12,149 nucleotides of DNA from Candidatus Delongbacteria bacterium. GTDB lineage: Bacteria > JAGOEH01. Below, piece after piece: positions 1-7,668 of the stretch. Numbering within the stretch: the stretch's first letter is position 1; the number at the start of each line of letters is the position of its first letter. The notes beneath the pieces are model-generated. The model had not been told where the DNA came from. It did not search any database and worked only from the letters and a program-made list of their open reading frames with translations. The position numbers were made by a program, and so were the translations under genes. Location of the stretch: positions 1 through 12,149 of the forward strand of contig JAGOEH010000094.1 in assembly GCA_017997825.1 (NCBI GenBank), written 5' to 3'.

Positions 1-1990
1 AATAATTCTGCGTGTTGCCCAGCATATCGGAAAACAGGAACTGGATCCCACCGGAGGTCCCGATCACCGGGTCATAGGTCACGGATGATTGAGCGATATC
101 CATACTCAGCCGGGTTTTGTAGTGTCCGGTTTCGATCTGGCTGATCCGGCTGCTGTCGCTATAGCGTTTCCAGCTCATCGATCGGTTCCATTCGGGATAG
201 CGGGATTCCAACGGATCGCGGTTGAATGAGAGGGGCGGGGAAGCGGTAGAGGAAGAGGATGCCGGCGTCTGATCCAGCGATCGGTAAAAAATCTGATAGC
301 TGCCCCGATTCAGTCCGGTGTACAACAGACTGTTATTCTGGGGGATATACTGGATGTCCAGATTTCCGGTCAATGAGCGGGTGATCTGGTGAGGTTGATT
401 ATCGAGCAGGTTCATTTGAAAAATATTCATGGCGCCGTTGCAGTCACTGGTGTAAAAAAGGGTGGTCGAGTCCTTCCAGACCGGGGATTGGTAATTATAG
501 TGGCCTTGGGTCAGTTCCCGGATGGTGCGGGTTTCCAGATCCATCAGATAAAGGTGATAGTAGCCCTCTTGACCCCACTGACCGCGATCGGATGAAAAAA
601 TCAGGCTGCGGTTGTCGGGCGAGATGACCGGTTCCAGATCATCATAGAAATCGTTGGTCAACTGGATCAGGCTGTCGGATTGGTGGAGGTAATAGTAAAT
701 ATCCCGTTCTCCGGCATAGGATACGGCCGAGAAACAGATTCCCTGTCCATCGTGGGACCAGGCGGGATAAAACAGCCCGATCAGGTGATCGAACCGCTTT
801 TTTTTCCGGATCCGGCGGGTATGATAATTGTAGAAATAGAGGACATCGGAATCTTCCGAACGGGAGACGAAGACCAGGATCGAGTCCCGGACCGCCAGTT
901 TACTCTGCATAAAATGGAAGGATTCGAACTCCTTGGTCAGATTCCCCTTGATGATCAACTCCGCCCGATCCGGAGCCTGAAGGAGGGTGTCGGTTTGGAT
1001 CGACTTGCGATAGATGCCCAGATACCCCATCCGGCTGGAGAGAAAAAAGAAGGAGGGGGGCCGGAGGCTATCGGAACTACCGCTCAGGGCAGGTTTGAAA
1101 TTGAAGCCGCGCCGGGTTTGCTGAATGGCCTGAAAGGGCTCCAGATCCCCCTCCTGAAACAGGGGGAGATAGTGTTTACGCAGATTGTACTGCCAGTTTT
1201 CATCGGCTTTGGCCAATGGAATCTGATAGATGTACTCGAATAGATCGTAAAAATTATCAAAGCGCCACATCTCTTGAAACAAACGGGTCAATGCATAATC
1301 CCCATACTGCTCTTCCAGATAATTGAGGAACGACTGCCCCTCCTTATACATCAAAAAACTGCCGTTGACGGCATAGATGTTGGATATCGGATAGAGATAG
1401 TCGTTGAGCACCGCATCCCGCAGGAACATATCGGCTTCATTATCCCATCCGACCGACCAGTGTTCGGCCAGTCCTTCGGTGAACCAGAGGGGGGGAGCAT
1501 AATAATTATAGTTGTTGTGCTCTTTGAATACCGTGATGATTTTATCGATCATGAAGGCGTGCACCAACTCATGCTGAAGGATTCGCTTGAAACTGGGATA
1601 GGAGCCGTTAAAGGGCATGACGACCCGTCCCTTCAGAAATTCGGTGAATCCTCCGACTCCCTCGGGCAGAAATCCGGAGGTGGTATTGGTTTCCTGAAAA
1701 TGGAAATGGGAACTGTAAACAATCAGGGGGATTTTTTTAGAAAATTCATGCTGATAACGCCGGCTTAATTCATAATAGGAGTCCTCGGCATAAACGGCGG
1801 AAGTCCGGGCTAATTGCTCCTCTCCCTGATAAAAGTAGATATCGAAATGAGGAGTCGAGATCAGCTGCCAGTCGAAGCGATTGTATTGGACCTTGTTCTG
1901 GCCGAAATAATACTGGGCTGAGGCAGAGGTATAGATGGTGATGATCAGAGCCGCCAGAATCAGGCTGAAGCGTGGATTGAACGGAATCAT
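1..1990 (-). CDS. Exported peptidase MA-like metalloprotease with TolB/PD40 propeller repeats and the start of an outer-membrane barrel (C-terminus cut by window edge)
   Basis: Reading the minus strand from the ATG at 1990-1988 gives 663 uninterrupted codons down to base 2, with no stop before the edge. Residues 1-25 form a signal peptide (hydrophobic stretch, then SASA before QYYFG). Residues about 45-260 look like a gluzincin peptidase-MA domain: HELVH at 140-144 supplies two zinc-ligand histidines and the catalytic Glu141, and TEGLAEHW at 171-178 supplies the probable third ligand, Glu172. Residues about 405-570 hold PD40/TolB-like propeller blades (for example SPDNRSLIFSSDRG at 457-470). 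From about 624 the sequence resembles the beginning of a BamA/surface-antigen type barrel (LFSDMLGN at 652-659). This protease-propeller-barrel order is known in FCB bacteria. Its substrate is unknown. It is transcribed away from the glycan genes, so a functional link is not implied. No SD precedes the ATG. Confidence 0.88.
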   Translation of the reverse strand, partial: MIPFNPRFSLILAALIITIYTSASAQYYFGQNKVQYNRFDWQLISTPHFDIYFYQGEEQLARTSAVYAEDSYYELSRRYQHEFSKKIPLIVYSSHFHFQETNTTSGFLPEGVGGFTEFLKGRVVMPFNGSYPSFKRILQHELVHAFMIDKIITVFKEHNNYNYYAPPLWFTEGLAEHWSVGWDNEADMFLRDAVLNDYLYPISNIYAVNGSFLMYKEGQSFLNYLEEQYGDYALTRLFQEMWRFDNFYDLFEYIYQIPLAKADENWQYNLRKHYLPLFQEGDLEPFQAIQQTRRGFNFKPALSGSSDSLRPPSFFFLSSRMGYLGIYRKSIQTDTLLQAPDRAELIIKGNLTKEFESFHFMQSKLAVRDSILVFVSRSEDSDVLYFYNYHTRRIRKKKRFDHLIGLFYPAWSHDGQGICFSAVSYAGERDIYYYLHQSDSLIQLTNDFYDDLEPVISPDNRSLIFSSDRGQWGQEGYYHLYLMDLETRTIRELTQGHYNYQSPVWKDSTTLFYTSDCNGAMNIFQMNLLDNQPHQITRSLTGNLDIQYIPQNNSLLYTGLNRGSYQIFYRSLDQTPASSSSTASPPLSFNRDPLESRYPEWNRSMSWKRYSDSSRISQIETGHYKTRLSMDIAQSSVTYDPVIGTSGGIQFLFSDMLGNTQNY

Positions 1991-1996
1991 GAGTTA

Positions 1997-2025
1997 AAAT
2001 TAGAGAAAAAACAAGTGTTTGTCAA
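1997..2025 (-). promoter_or_regulatory. Sigma-70-like promoter of the minus-strand peptidase gene, predicted leaderless
   Basis: On the minus strand TTGACA (2025-2020) is followed after exactly 17 nt by TAATTT (2002-1997). Only six bases (TAACTC) separate the -10 from the ATG at 1990, so the usual start distance puts the first transcribed base on or next to the A of the start codon. No purine-rich SD lies upstream. Both hexamers and the spacing are seen directly; the start site and leaderless translation are inferred. Confidence 0.65.
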
Positions 2026-2027
2026 GG

Positions 2028-2052
2028 TTTATTTCGGTGGGAATTAAATAAA
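2028..2052. repeat. Inverted repeat between the two divergent promoters (possible operator)
   Basis: TTTATTT (2028-2034) is mirrored by AAATAAA (2046-2052) across 11 nt. It sits between the two outward-facing -35 hexamers (2020-2025 and 2075-2080), where a bound regulator could touch both promoters. A partly overlapping pair, TTTCGG (2032-2037) and CCGAAA (2055-2060), is also present. The TTATTT...AAATAA core resembles that of the larger palindrome at 2234-2262, but the spacer is two bases longer. The stretch is AT-rich, so chance is a real possibility. Confidence 0.3.
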
Positions 2053-2074
2053 AGCCGAAACTAAAAAAAAATAC

Positions 2075-2103
2075 TTGACAAGCCCGGCTTTGGGATGTAT
2101 ATT
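2075..2103 (+). promoter_or_regulatory. Sigma-70-like promoter of the TonB receptor operon
   Basis: A consensus -35 TTGACA (2075-2080) and a near-consensus -10 TATATT (2098-2103) are separated by exactly 17 nt, predicting a start near 2110 and a leader of about 200 nt before the TonB receptor gene. An A9 run lies just upstream (2063-2071) and could act as an UP-like element. This is the best promoter in the window, and no comparable one was seen ahead of the later plus-strand genes, which supports a single transcription unit. Confidence 0.75.
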
Positions 2104-2109
2104 GAAAGA

Positions 2110-2307
2110 AAGAATATTCAAGAGATGAATAAACCAAATCGGCCGCCCAAAGTGTTTGGATTGAGCTTGGGCGATGGAATGTGATTCGAGTTTTTTAACG
2201 GATTGCTTTTTCGGTAATAACTATGACTTAAAATTAGTTATTTCAAAAGCTGAAATAACTAACATGAGTCGGCTTAACCCGAAACCTATCTTCAAGGAGG
2301 GGAACGT
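2110..2307 (+). promoter_or_regulatory. Long 5' leader of the TonB receptor operon
   Basis: About 200 nt separate the predicted transcription start from the receptor ATG, and no convincing gene lies inside. It holds a 7-bp stem (CGCCCAA 2144-2150 with TTGGGCG 2167-2173), a T6 run at 2191-2196 too far from that stem to make an ordinary terminator, a three-arm repeat ending in the perfect palindrome at 2234-2262, and a strong SD (AAGGAGGGG, 2294-2302) five bases before the ATG. A weak second promoter is conceivable: -10 TAAAAT at 2229-2234 with a poor -35 near 2207-2212, whose start would fall in the palindrome. I do not recognise a known riboswitch class here. Confidence 0.45.
2234..2262. promoter_or_regulatory. 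Perfect 12-bp palindrome, candidate ROK-repressor operator (or leader hairpin)
   Basis: TTAGTTATTTCA (2234-2245) is exactly mirrored by TGAAATAACTAA (2251-2262) across the five bases AAAGC. Known ROK operators (NagC/Mlc types, and Thermotoga ROK sites beginning TTAGTT) share a TTATTT-N-AAATAA or TTAGTT...AACTAA form; this site contains TTATTT-N9-AAATAA. The same operon ends in a ROK-family repressor gene, making it the natural candidate ligand. In RNA the element would form a stable hairpin. Symmetry is seen directly; the operator role is inferred. Confidence 0.55.
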
Positions 2308-5300
2308 ATGAAAGGAAACCTCATTCGTTTATTACACCTGGTTATCCTGCTGGGTGTTGGAATCTTGACGGCTGTTCCGGCGATTTGGGCAGCCAACGGC
2401 AAGATTTCCGGACGAGTGGTCGACAAGGAAACCGGTGAACCACTACCCGGTGCCAATGTGATCATTGAAGGCATCTGGCTGGACGATATCGAAGTGGATA
2501 TGGCCGTCAAGCTGGGCGCCGCCACCGATCCGGAAGGCTATTTCGTGATCCTGAATGTGGATCCGGGATTGTATACCCTGAAAGCCTCCATGATCGGGTA
2601 TCAGCCCCTGGCCAAGCAGAAACTGAGGGTCAGTATGGACCGCACCATCCAGATCAATTTTCCGCTGGCGGTATCCGCCATCAATGTGGAAGAGCAGGTG
2701 GTGGTAGCGGAGAAAGAGGTCATCAAGGCCGATATCTCCGGTACCCAGGAATCGATTGTCGGCGAACGCGTCGATATGACCCCGACCAACCGCATGGATG
2801 AGTTCATCAACAAGATCAAGGGCGTGGAACTCAAATCCACCAAGGACGGAAACGGTTTGAGTATCCGCGGCGGCGACATCCGGGAAACCGATATCCGGAT
2901 GGATGGGGTTTCCATGCGCGATCCCCGTTCCGACAACTCCTATCTGTCGGTCAATTCGACTACCATCGAGGAGATCCAGGTCATGACCGGCGGATTCCAG
3001 GCCAAATACGGCGATATGCGCTCCGGTCTGGTCAATATCGTGACCAAAGACGGAAACCGGGGAAAACTGAATATCAATGTCAAGATGGATATGACTCCCT
3101 CCGGTCAGAAAAAGTATTACGGTAGCAATCCCTGGAGTGAAGACTCCTGGATCTACAAGGTATTTGCCGATACCTCCCGCGGCGACAGCTCCTGGTGCTG
3201 GCTGGGTACCGTCGGTGATACCTCGGTTCCGCTGGATCTGCGTAGCTTCAAAGGATGGAATAAAAAGAATTACGGCGTCAATAATTATGAGGCCATCGGG
3301 TTGCCCAAAGCCCTCAAGCTGACCCCGGCCCAGAAACGCAAACTGTGGCTGGTACAGCATCCGATGTACGAGCCGACCGATAAGAAGGATGTCTTTACCG
3401 AGGGTTCCATCTCCGGCGGCCTGCCCGGCGGATTCATTCCCTGGCTGGGTGCCTATTGCGATAAGACCACCTTTGTGTTGGGATTCAAGTATGAAAATAC
3501 CCAGTTTGTGTTTCCGATCGGTCCCCGGGATGGTTACAAGGACTGGAATGCGTCCTTGAAATTGACCACCCAGATCTCCAACAACCAGAAACTCTCGGTC
3601 CACGGAATGGTGGCCAAGATCAACTCCATTACCACCTCCGGTTCCGCGTCTTCCTTTGGGGGAGCCTTGCTGGATAATTCCGGGCGTTTCGGTTTCATGA
3701 GCAATTCCGAGGCCTCGGTCATTACCCAGGCCGGGCTGTTGGGCGGTAACGAAGGCTATATCCAGATGTACAACAAGAGCCGTCTGCAGTTCTATGATAT
3801 CCGCTATATCCTGGGTGGTTTGAAATACAGTCATACCCTCTCTCCGGTTACCTTTTACACCCTGGAAGCCCAGTTCAACTATACCGATCACAAGCTGACT
3901 CCCTATAGCTGCGATCCGACCGATTCCAGTTCCTGGACCACCTTTGACGATTCCATCCGGGTCCTGAATTATCCCAAGGTCGGTTCCCCCTATGCCTCCA
4001 CCAACTGGTGTACCGATATCGTGGATATGTTCTGGTTGTATGGCGGCTTACAGTCGGAGGATTCCTCCTATTCCTGGGCCGGTACCATCAAAGGGGATCT
4101 GACTACCCAATGGAGCCGGCATCATCAGATCGAGACCGGATTCAGTTTCCGATACAGTTATCTGAATGTCAATTCCGGCACCTGGATGCAGTCCCAAAAA
4201 AGCTGGACCCCGGACTCCTGGAGCTATTACAAGGAGCATCCGGTGGATGCGGCCCTCTATTTCCAGGATAAGCTGGAGTTCGAAGGCATGGTGGCCAATA
4301 TCGGATTCCGGGCCGATTACTTCAATCCCATGAAGAAGGCCTTTGATGTCTCCCATCCCCTGGATCAGGATTATTCCGATATCTATAATATTATCTATAA
4401 TTATATGCCGGGCAATTTCGGTTCCTGGGAACGCTGGGTCGAATTCCGGGAATTGCTGGATAACCCGACCGGCTGGCCCACCAAAAGCAGTAAGGGCCAA
4501 TTCAAGATTTCGCCCCGCTTGGGCGTTTCTTTCCCGATTACGGTCGGCAGTAAGCTCTATTTTAACTATGGTTATTTCTATCAGCGTCCCAATGTATCCT
4601 TCCTGTATAATATTTCGGTCTTTCCGGGCGGCGCCATCGTTCCGACTCCGGATCTGCCGATGGCCCGGACTGTGGCCTATGAGTTCGGCTACGAACAGCG
4701 CTTCCTGAACAATTTCCTGGCCAATGTGACTATGTACTACAAGGATGTCAAGAACGAGCCCCTCAGCCGAACCTATATCGATTATAATGAAGAGGTCTCG
4801 GTTTCCAAGTATGTGGCCGACCGCTACAAGGATATCCGCGGCATCGAACTGCGGCTGGAAAAGAATATCGGCCGCTTCTTCACCTTCTGGGGCAGTTACG
4901 AGTATATGCTGGTCAGCACCGGCCAATCCGGCGTCTCGACTGTGTATGAGAACCGGATCAAGGCCAATCTGGAAACCCGTGACGCCAATCTGTATACCTC
5001 CAATCCGGCTCCCTCGGGCAATCTGACGGTCGATTTTCATACCCCGATCAAATGGGGACCGGCTCTGATGGGGATTCACCCGCTGGAAGGCTTTACCTTC
5101 AGCCTGTTCAGTGAATGGCGTGACGGCGGGAGAGCCATCGTCAACCCCTATGCTGCCGATACGGCCCAGAAAAAGATCGAGATCGTGGATTACACCAATT
5201 TCGATTTCCGGGCCTCCAAACAGATCAAGACCAAATGGGCCAGTATGGAAGTGGTCTTCACCATCAAGAACCTCTTCAACCAGAAACGCCTCAGCTACGG

Positions 5301-5487
5301 AAACATGACCACCTCCCAGTACAATCAGTATGTCGAATCCCTCCATCTGCCTTATGAAGAAGGCGACCAGCACGGTAACGACAAGCTGGGGGATTGGGAC
5401 AAGGACTATATCTATACCGGTTGGTTTACCGCCCCTCTGTTCCTGAATCCCAGACAGTTTTATCTGGGACTGCGTTTCAACCTGTAA
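2308..5487 (+). CDS. TonB-dependent outer-membrane receptor with N-terminal carboxypeptidase-regulatory domain
   Basis: This 1059-residue protein should be an energised outer-membrane importer, by context probably for an oligosaccharide. Residues 1-28 are a signal peptide ending AIWA. Residues about 32-120 are a carboxypeptidase-regulatory-like beta domain (GRVVDKETGEPLPGANV at 35-51; TDPEGYF at 73-79), with an extra segment at about 57-69 where relatives usually have a tight turn. Residues about 140-250 are the plug, with SIRGGD at 185-190, MDGVSMRDP at 198-206 and QAKYGDMRSGLVNIVTK at 231-247. The rest is a barrel rich in alternating aromatic strands, ending in the outer-membrane signature FYLGLRFNL. 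Length and order resemble SusC, but no SusD gene follows. AAGGAGGGG at 2294-2302 fixes the start. It is first in the operon, 20 nt before the next gene. Confidence 0.93.
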   Translation: MKGNLIRLLHLVILLGVGILTAVPAIWAANGKISGRVVDKETGEPLPGANVIIEGIWLDDIEVDMAVKLGAATDPEGYFVILNVDPGLYTLKASMIGYQPLAKQKLRVSMDRTIQINFPLAVSAINVEEQVVVAEKEVIKADISGTQESIVGERVDMTPTNRMDEFINKIKGVELKSTKDGNGLSIRGGDIRETDIRMDGVSMRDPRSDNSYLSVNSTTIEEIQVMTGGFQAKYGDMRSGLVNIVTKDGNRGKLNINVKMDMTPSGQKKYYGSNPWSEDSWIYKVFADTSRGDSSWCWLGTVGDTSVPLDLRSFKGWNKKNYGVNNYEAIGLPKALKLTPAQKRKLWLVQHPMYEPTDKKDVFTEGSISGGLPGGFIPWLGAYCDKTTFVLGFKYENTQFVFPIGPRDGYKDWNASLKLTTQISNNQKLSVHGMVAKINSITTSGSASSFGGALLDNSGRFGFMSNSEASVITQAGLLGGNEGYIQMYNKSRLQFYDIRYILGGLKYSHTLSPVTFYTLEAQFNYTDHKLTPYSCDPTDSSSWTTFDDSIRVLNYPKVGSPYASTNWCTDIVDMFWLYGGLQSEDSSYSWAGTIKGDLTTQWSRHHQIETGFSFRYSYLNVNSGTWMQSQKSWTPDSWSYYKEHPVDAALYFQDKLEFEGMVANIGFRADYFNPMKKAFDVSHPLDQDYSDIYNIIYNYMPGNFGSWERWVEFRELLDNPTGWPTKSSKGQFKISPRLGVSFPITVGSKLYFNYGYFYQRPNVSFLYNISVFPGGAIVPTPDLPMARTVAYEFGYEQRFLNNFLANVTMYYKDVKNEPLSRTYIDYNEEVSVSKYVADRYKDIRGIELRLEKNIGRFFTFWGSYEYMLVSTGQSGVSTVYENRIKANLETRDANLYTSNPAPSGNLTVDFHTPIKWGPALMGIHPLEGFTFSLFSEWRDGGRAIVNPYAADTAQKKIEIVDYTNFDFRASKQIKTKWASMEVVFTIKNLFNQKRLSYGNMTTSQYNQYVESLHLPYEEGDQHGNDKLGDWDKDYIYTGWFTAPLFLNPRQFYLGLRFNL

Positions 5488-5507
5488 ACACTCTCAAGGA
5501 GTCATGT

Positions 5508-7643
5508 ATGAACAAATATAGCATTAAAACGCTTTGTCTGTCGGCTCTGCTTCTGGTGGCGCTCAGCGCGGCCGGCAAAATCCAGGCCCAGAAAAACTAT
5601 AACGGCCCTCCTATGTTCCTGAATGTCAACGCTATCAGTTGGGATTTGAAAAAACTGAACGGGGAAGGCCAGTTCAGCAATCAGTATAGCTGGATGCTGA
5701 CCGGGGACAACAAGGAAAACACGGAAGTCTTTTGGTGGCCGGCCGATGTCTGGCACTCCCAGATGCTGTATCAGGTCTTCAATCCGGTCTGCTTTGACGA
5801 CAATGGATTTACCAATCAGTTGGGCGAACACAGAATCATACCCTACAAGTGCGTTAATGGCGGCGCTAACGATTATTCCCATGAGATCCGGCGCTACCGT
5901 CCGGCCTATGTCACCGTCGATAATACCCCCTTGTACCAGGAATACCGCTGGCAGGTGGATCCAACCCTGAAAAGCGATATCCACTGTACCTGGGAAGATA
6001 TCTACGTCAACTACGGATTACGGGTCCGGGGTGAGGTGATGGCCTTCAGCAATCCCGATCACCAGGACTATGTGATCTATAAGATGACCTACAAGTTTAC
6101 CGGCGAAACCAAACGCCCTTTGGAGGATCCCAAAGAGATTGATATCTATCCCGATCAGACCGTCACCCTATGGACCCCGCTCTCCTTCAGCTTCGGACCC
6201 TCCAAGTGCGGTGAATATGGGGCCTTAGGATTTTTTGCCTATGAAGCCGAGGATGATCTGGACAGTTGGTTTGAGATGACTTCCAGCCTGGTCACTACCA
6301 AAGCCCGCAAAAATCTGAAAGTGGCCTATTATTGGGACTATATCCTATCCGGCTCGGCCGCTTACCCTAATGGAAGCAAGGATGATATGGGGGATCCGGA
6401 ACGGGATAAAGGCACCGGCCATCTCTTATCCCCTCAGATTCCCGGGTTCAGTTTATTGTATGCCCCCAAATCGAATACTGATCTGAGCGATGATCCGGAA
6501 CAGCCCTTTTCCATGCCCCATGCCGGAATTGTGCAGGACTTATGGAACCGGACCGATCCGGGAATCCGGAATATGTATCTGGGAACCGACGAACGGGGAA
6601 AATTTCCCAAAGACTGGATCACCGAAGGCCGTGCTACCAAGCCCGAAAAGGGTCCGATGCGTTTCATCACCGCCGGGCCTTATACCCTGACCAAGAGTAC
6701 CGGAACGGTTCCCTATGACTCCAATTTTCACTATGATTCATTTACCGTGGTTTATGCGGTCGGTGTCGGTTCCATCTCCCAAGAGATGGCCCGAAAAACC
6801 GGCCAGGATTGGTATCAGGGCTTGATCACCGATCAGCAGAAGGATTCGATTATCCTGACCGGAACCGACTCGCTGGCTAAGGTGATGGACCGGGCCTATT
6901 GGGCCTTTTCACAGGATATGAATATCGACGATCCGCTGCCGCCGCCCGATCTGAATGTTCAGAGTGATGCCGACCGGGTGATCGTGAAATGGTCTTATCC
7001 CGACAACCGCTATTATCTGGATCCGGATACCCAGGTCGATGACTGGTATGCCTGGCGGGTTTACCGCAAGAAAGGCGCCGCCTATGTCAATGATCCCTAT
7101 GATAATGCTTCCGGAGAAGAGTGGAAGATGGTTTTCGAGACTACGGATCGTACCGTGACCGAGTATATCGATACCGACGTGATGCGAGGAACCAGCTATT
7201 ACTATGCCGTGACCGCCGTCGACGACGGCCGGCATAACGGCAGCGGGCTGTTTCCGGGCAAGAAACTGGAGAGTTCCCGCTATGTCAACCGCACCGGCGT
7301 ACCCGCCATCCCGTTCAAGGCCGGTCTGCAGGAATCGGATAAGGTTCGGGTGGTTCCCAATCCGGCGACCGTCAAGGCCGGAGGCCTCGGATTTCCCGGC
7401 GATCCCAACCGGATCGTATTTGCCAAACTGCCGTATCAGTGTAAGCTCCAGATATTTACTGAAACCGGGGACCTGATCTCCAGTTTCGATCATCAGGGAA
7501 CCGATCAGGAAGTCTGGAATCAGCGGACCGATAACAATCAGTACATTATGAGCGGTTGTTATATTCTGGCTGTTACCAACGCCAAAAACGTTTCCGGAGG
7601 CTCGCTGCCGGACCAGTTCGTCAAATTTGTCATTATCCGATAA
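5508..7643 (+). CDS. Exported fibronectin-III protein with C-terminal FlgD-like/type IX sorting domain
   Basis: The frame is open from 5394, but the start is set at 5508: AAGGAG (5496-5501) precedes it and a clear signal peptide follows (MNKYSIKTLCLSALLLVALS, cleavage likely after QA at about 27). That gives 711 residues. Residues about 28-475 are a large tryptophan- and tyrosine-rich beta region I do not recognise. Residues about 478-585 look like a fibronectin type III domain (VIVKWSYPDN and YYYAVTAVDDG). Residues about 609-711 resemble FlgD-like/type IX secretion sorting domains: VVPNPA, then an amphipathic strand ending TGDLI, then MSGCYILAV, and a final FVKFVIIR strand. The mature chain has six cysteines. 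It sits between the receptor and a PorV-like gene, suggesting a secreted surface partner of the receptor. Function is inferred from context only. Confidence 0.85.
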   Translation: MNKYSIKTLCLSALLLVALSAAGKIQAQKNYNGPPMFLNVNAISWDLKKLNGEGQFSNQYSWMLTGDNKENTEVFWWPADVWHSQMLYQVFNPVCFDDNGFTNQLGEHRIIPYKCVNGGANDYSHEIRRYRPAYVTVDNTPLYQEYRWQVDPTLKSDIHCTWEDIYVNYGLRVRGEVMAFSNPDHQDYVIYKMTYKFTGETKRPLEDPKEIDIYPDQTVTLWTPLSFSFGPSKCGEYGALGFFAYEAEDDLDSWFEMTSSLVTTKARKNLKVAYYWDYILSGSAAYPNGSKDDMGDPERDKGTGHLLSPQIPGFSLLYAPKSNTDLSDDPEQPFSMPHAGIVQDLWNRTDPGIRNMYLGTDERGKFPKDWITEGRATKPEKGPMRFITAGPYTLTKSTGTVPYDSNFHYDSFTVVYAVGVGSISQEMARKTGQDWYQGLITDQQKDSIILTGTDSLAKVMDRAYWAFSQDMNIDDPLPPPDLNVQSDADRVIVKWSYPDNRYYLDPDTQVDDWYAWRVYRKKGAAYVNDPYDNASGEEWKMVFETTDRTVTEYIDTDVMRGTSYYYAVTAVDDGRHNGSGLFPGKKLESSRYVNRTGVPAIPFKAGLQESDKVRVVPNPATVKAGGLGFPGDPNRIVFAKLPYQCKLQIFTETGDLISSFDHQGTDQEVWNQRTDNNQYIMSGCYILAVTNAKNVSGGSLPDQFVKFVIIR

Positions 7644-7668
7644 ATTATAGAGATCAAAGGAGATATCT

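Noticed and set aside
680-1768. Plus-strand open frames of 187 and 164 codons opposite the peptidase gene
   Set aside because: The minus-strand frame carries a signal peptide, HELVH and propeller repeats over the same bases; the plus frames are shadows.
2125-2184. 19-codon ORF in the leader (leader-peptide candidate)
   Set aside because: No SD at a usable distance, no run of regulatory codons, and the stem it spans (2144-2173) is not followed closely by a T run, so classical attenuation is not supported.
2144-2196. Intrinsic terminator in the leader
   Set aside because: The 7-bp stem ends at 2173 but the T6 run begins at 2191, 17 nt later, too far for an intrinsic terminator.
2443-3891. 482-codon open frame on the minus strand inside the TonB receptor gene
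   Set aside because: The sense frame encodes a complete receptor with signal peptide, plug and barrel. The antisense frame has low-complexity Gly/Ile/Asp-rich sequence, no recognisable domain and no SD, and follows from codon bias in the sense gene.
4048-5373. 441-codon minus-strand frame in the second half of the receptor gene
   Set aside because: Same shadow pattern, with no domain and no start signal.
5394-5507. Upstream in-frame start for the 711-aa protein, overlapping the receptor gene
   Set aside because: The 38 extra codons lie inside the receptor gene and would bury the signal peptide; a strong SD and a proper signal peptide support 5508.
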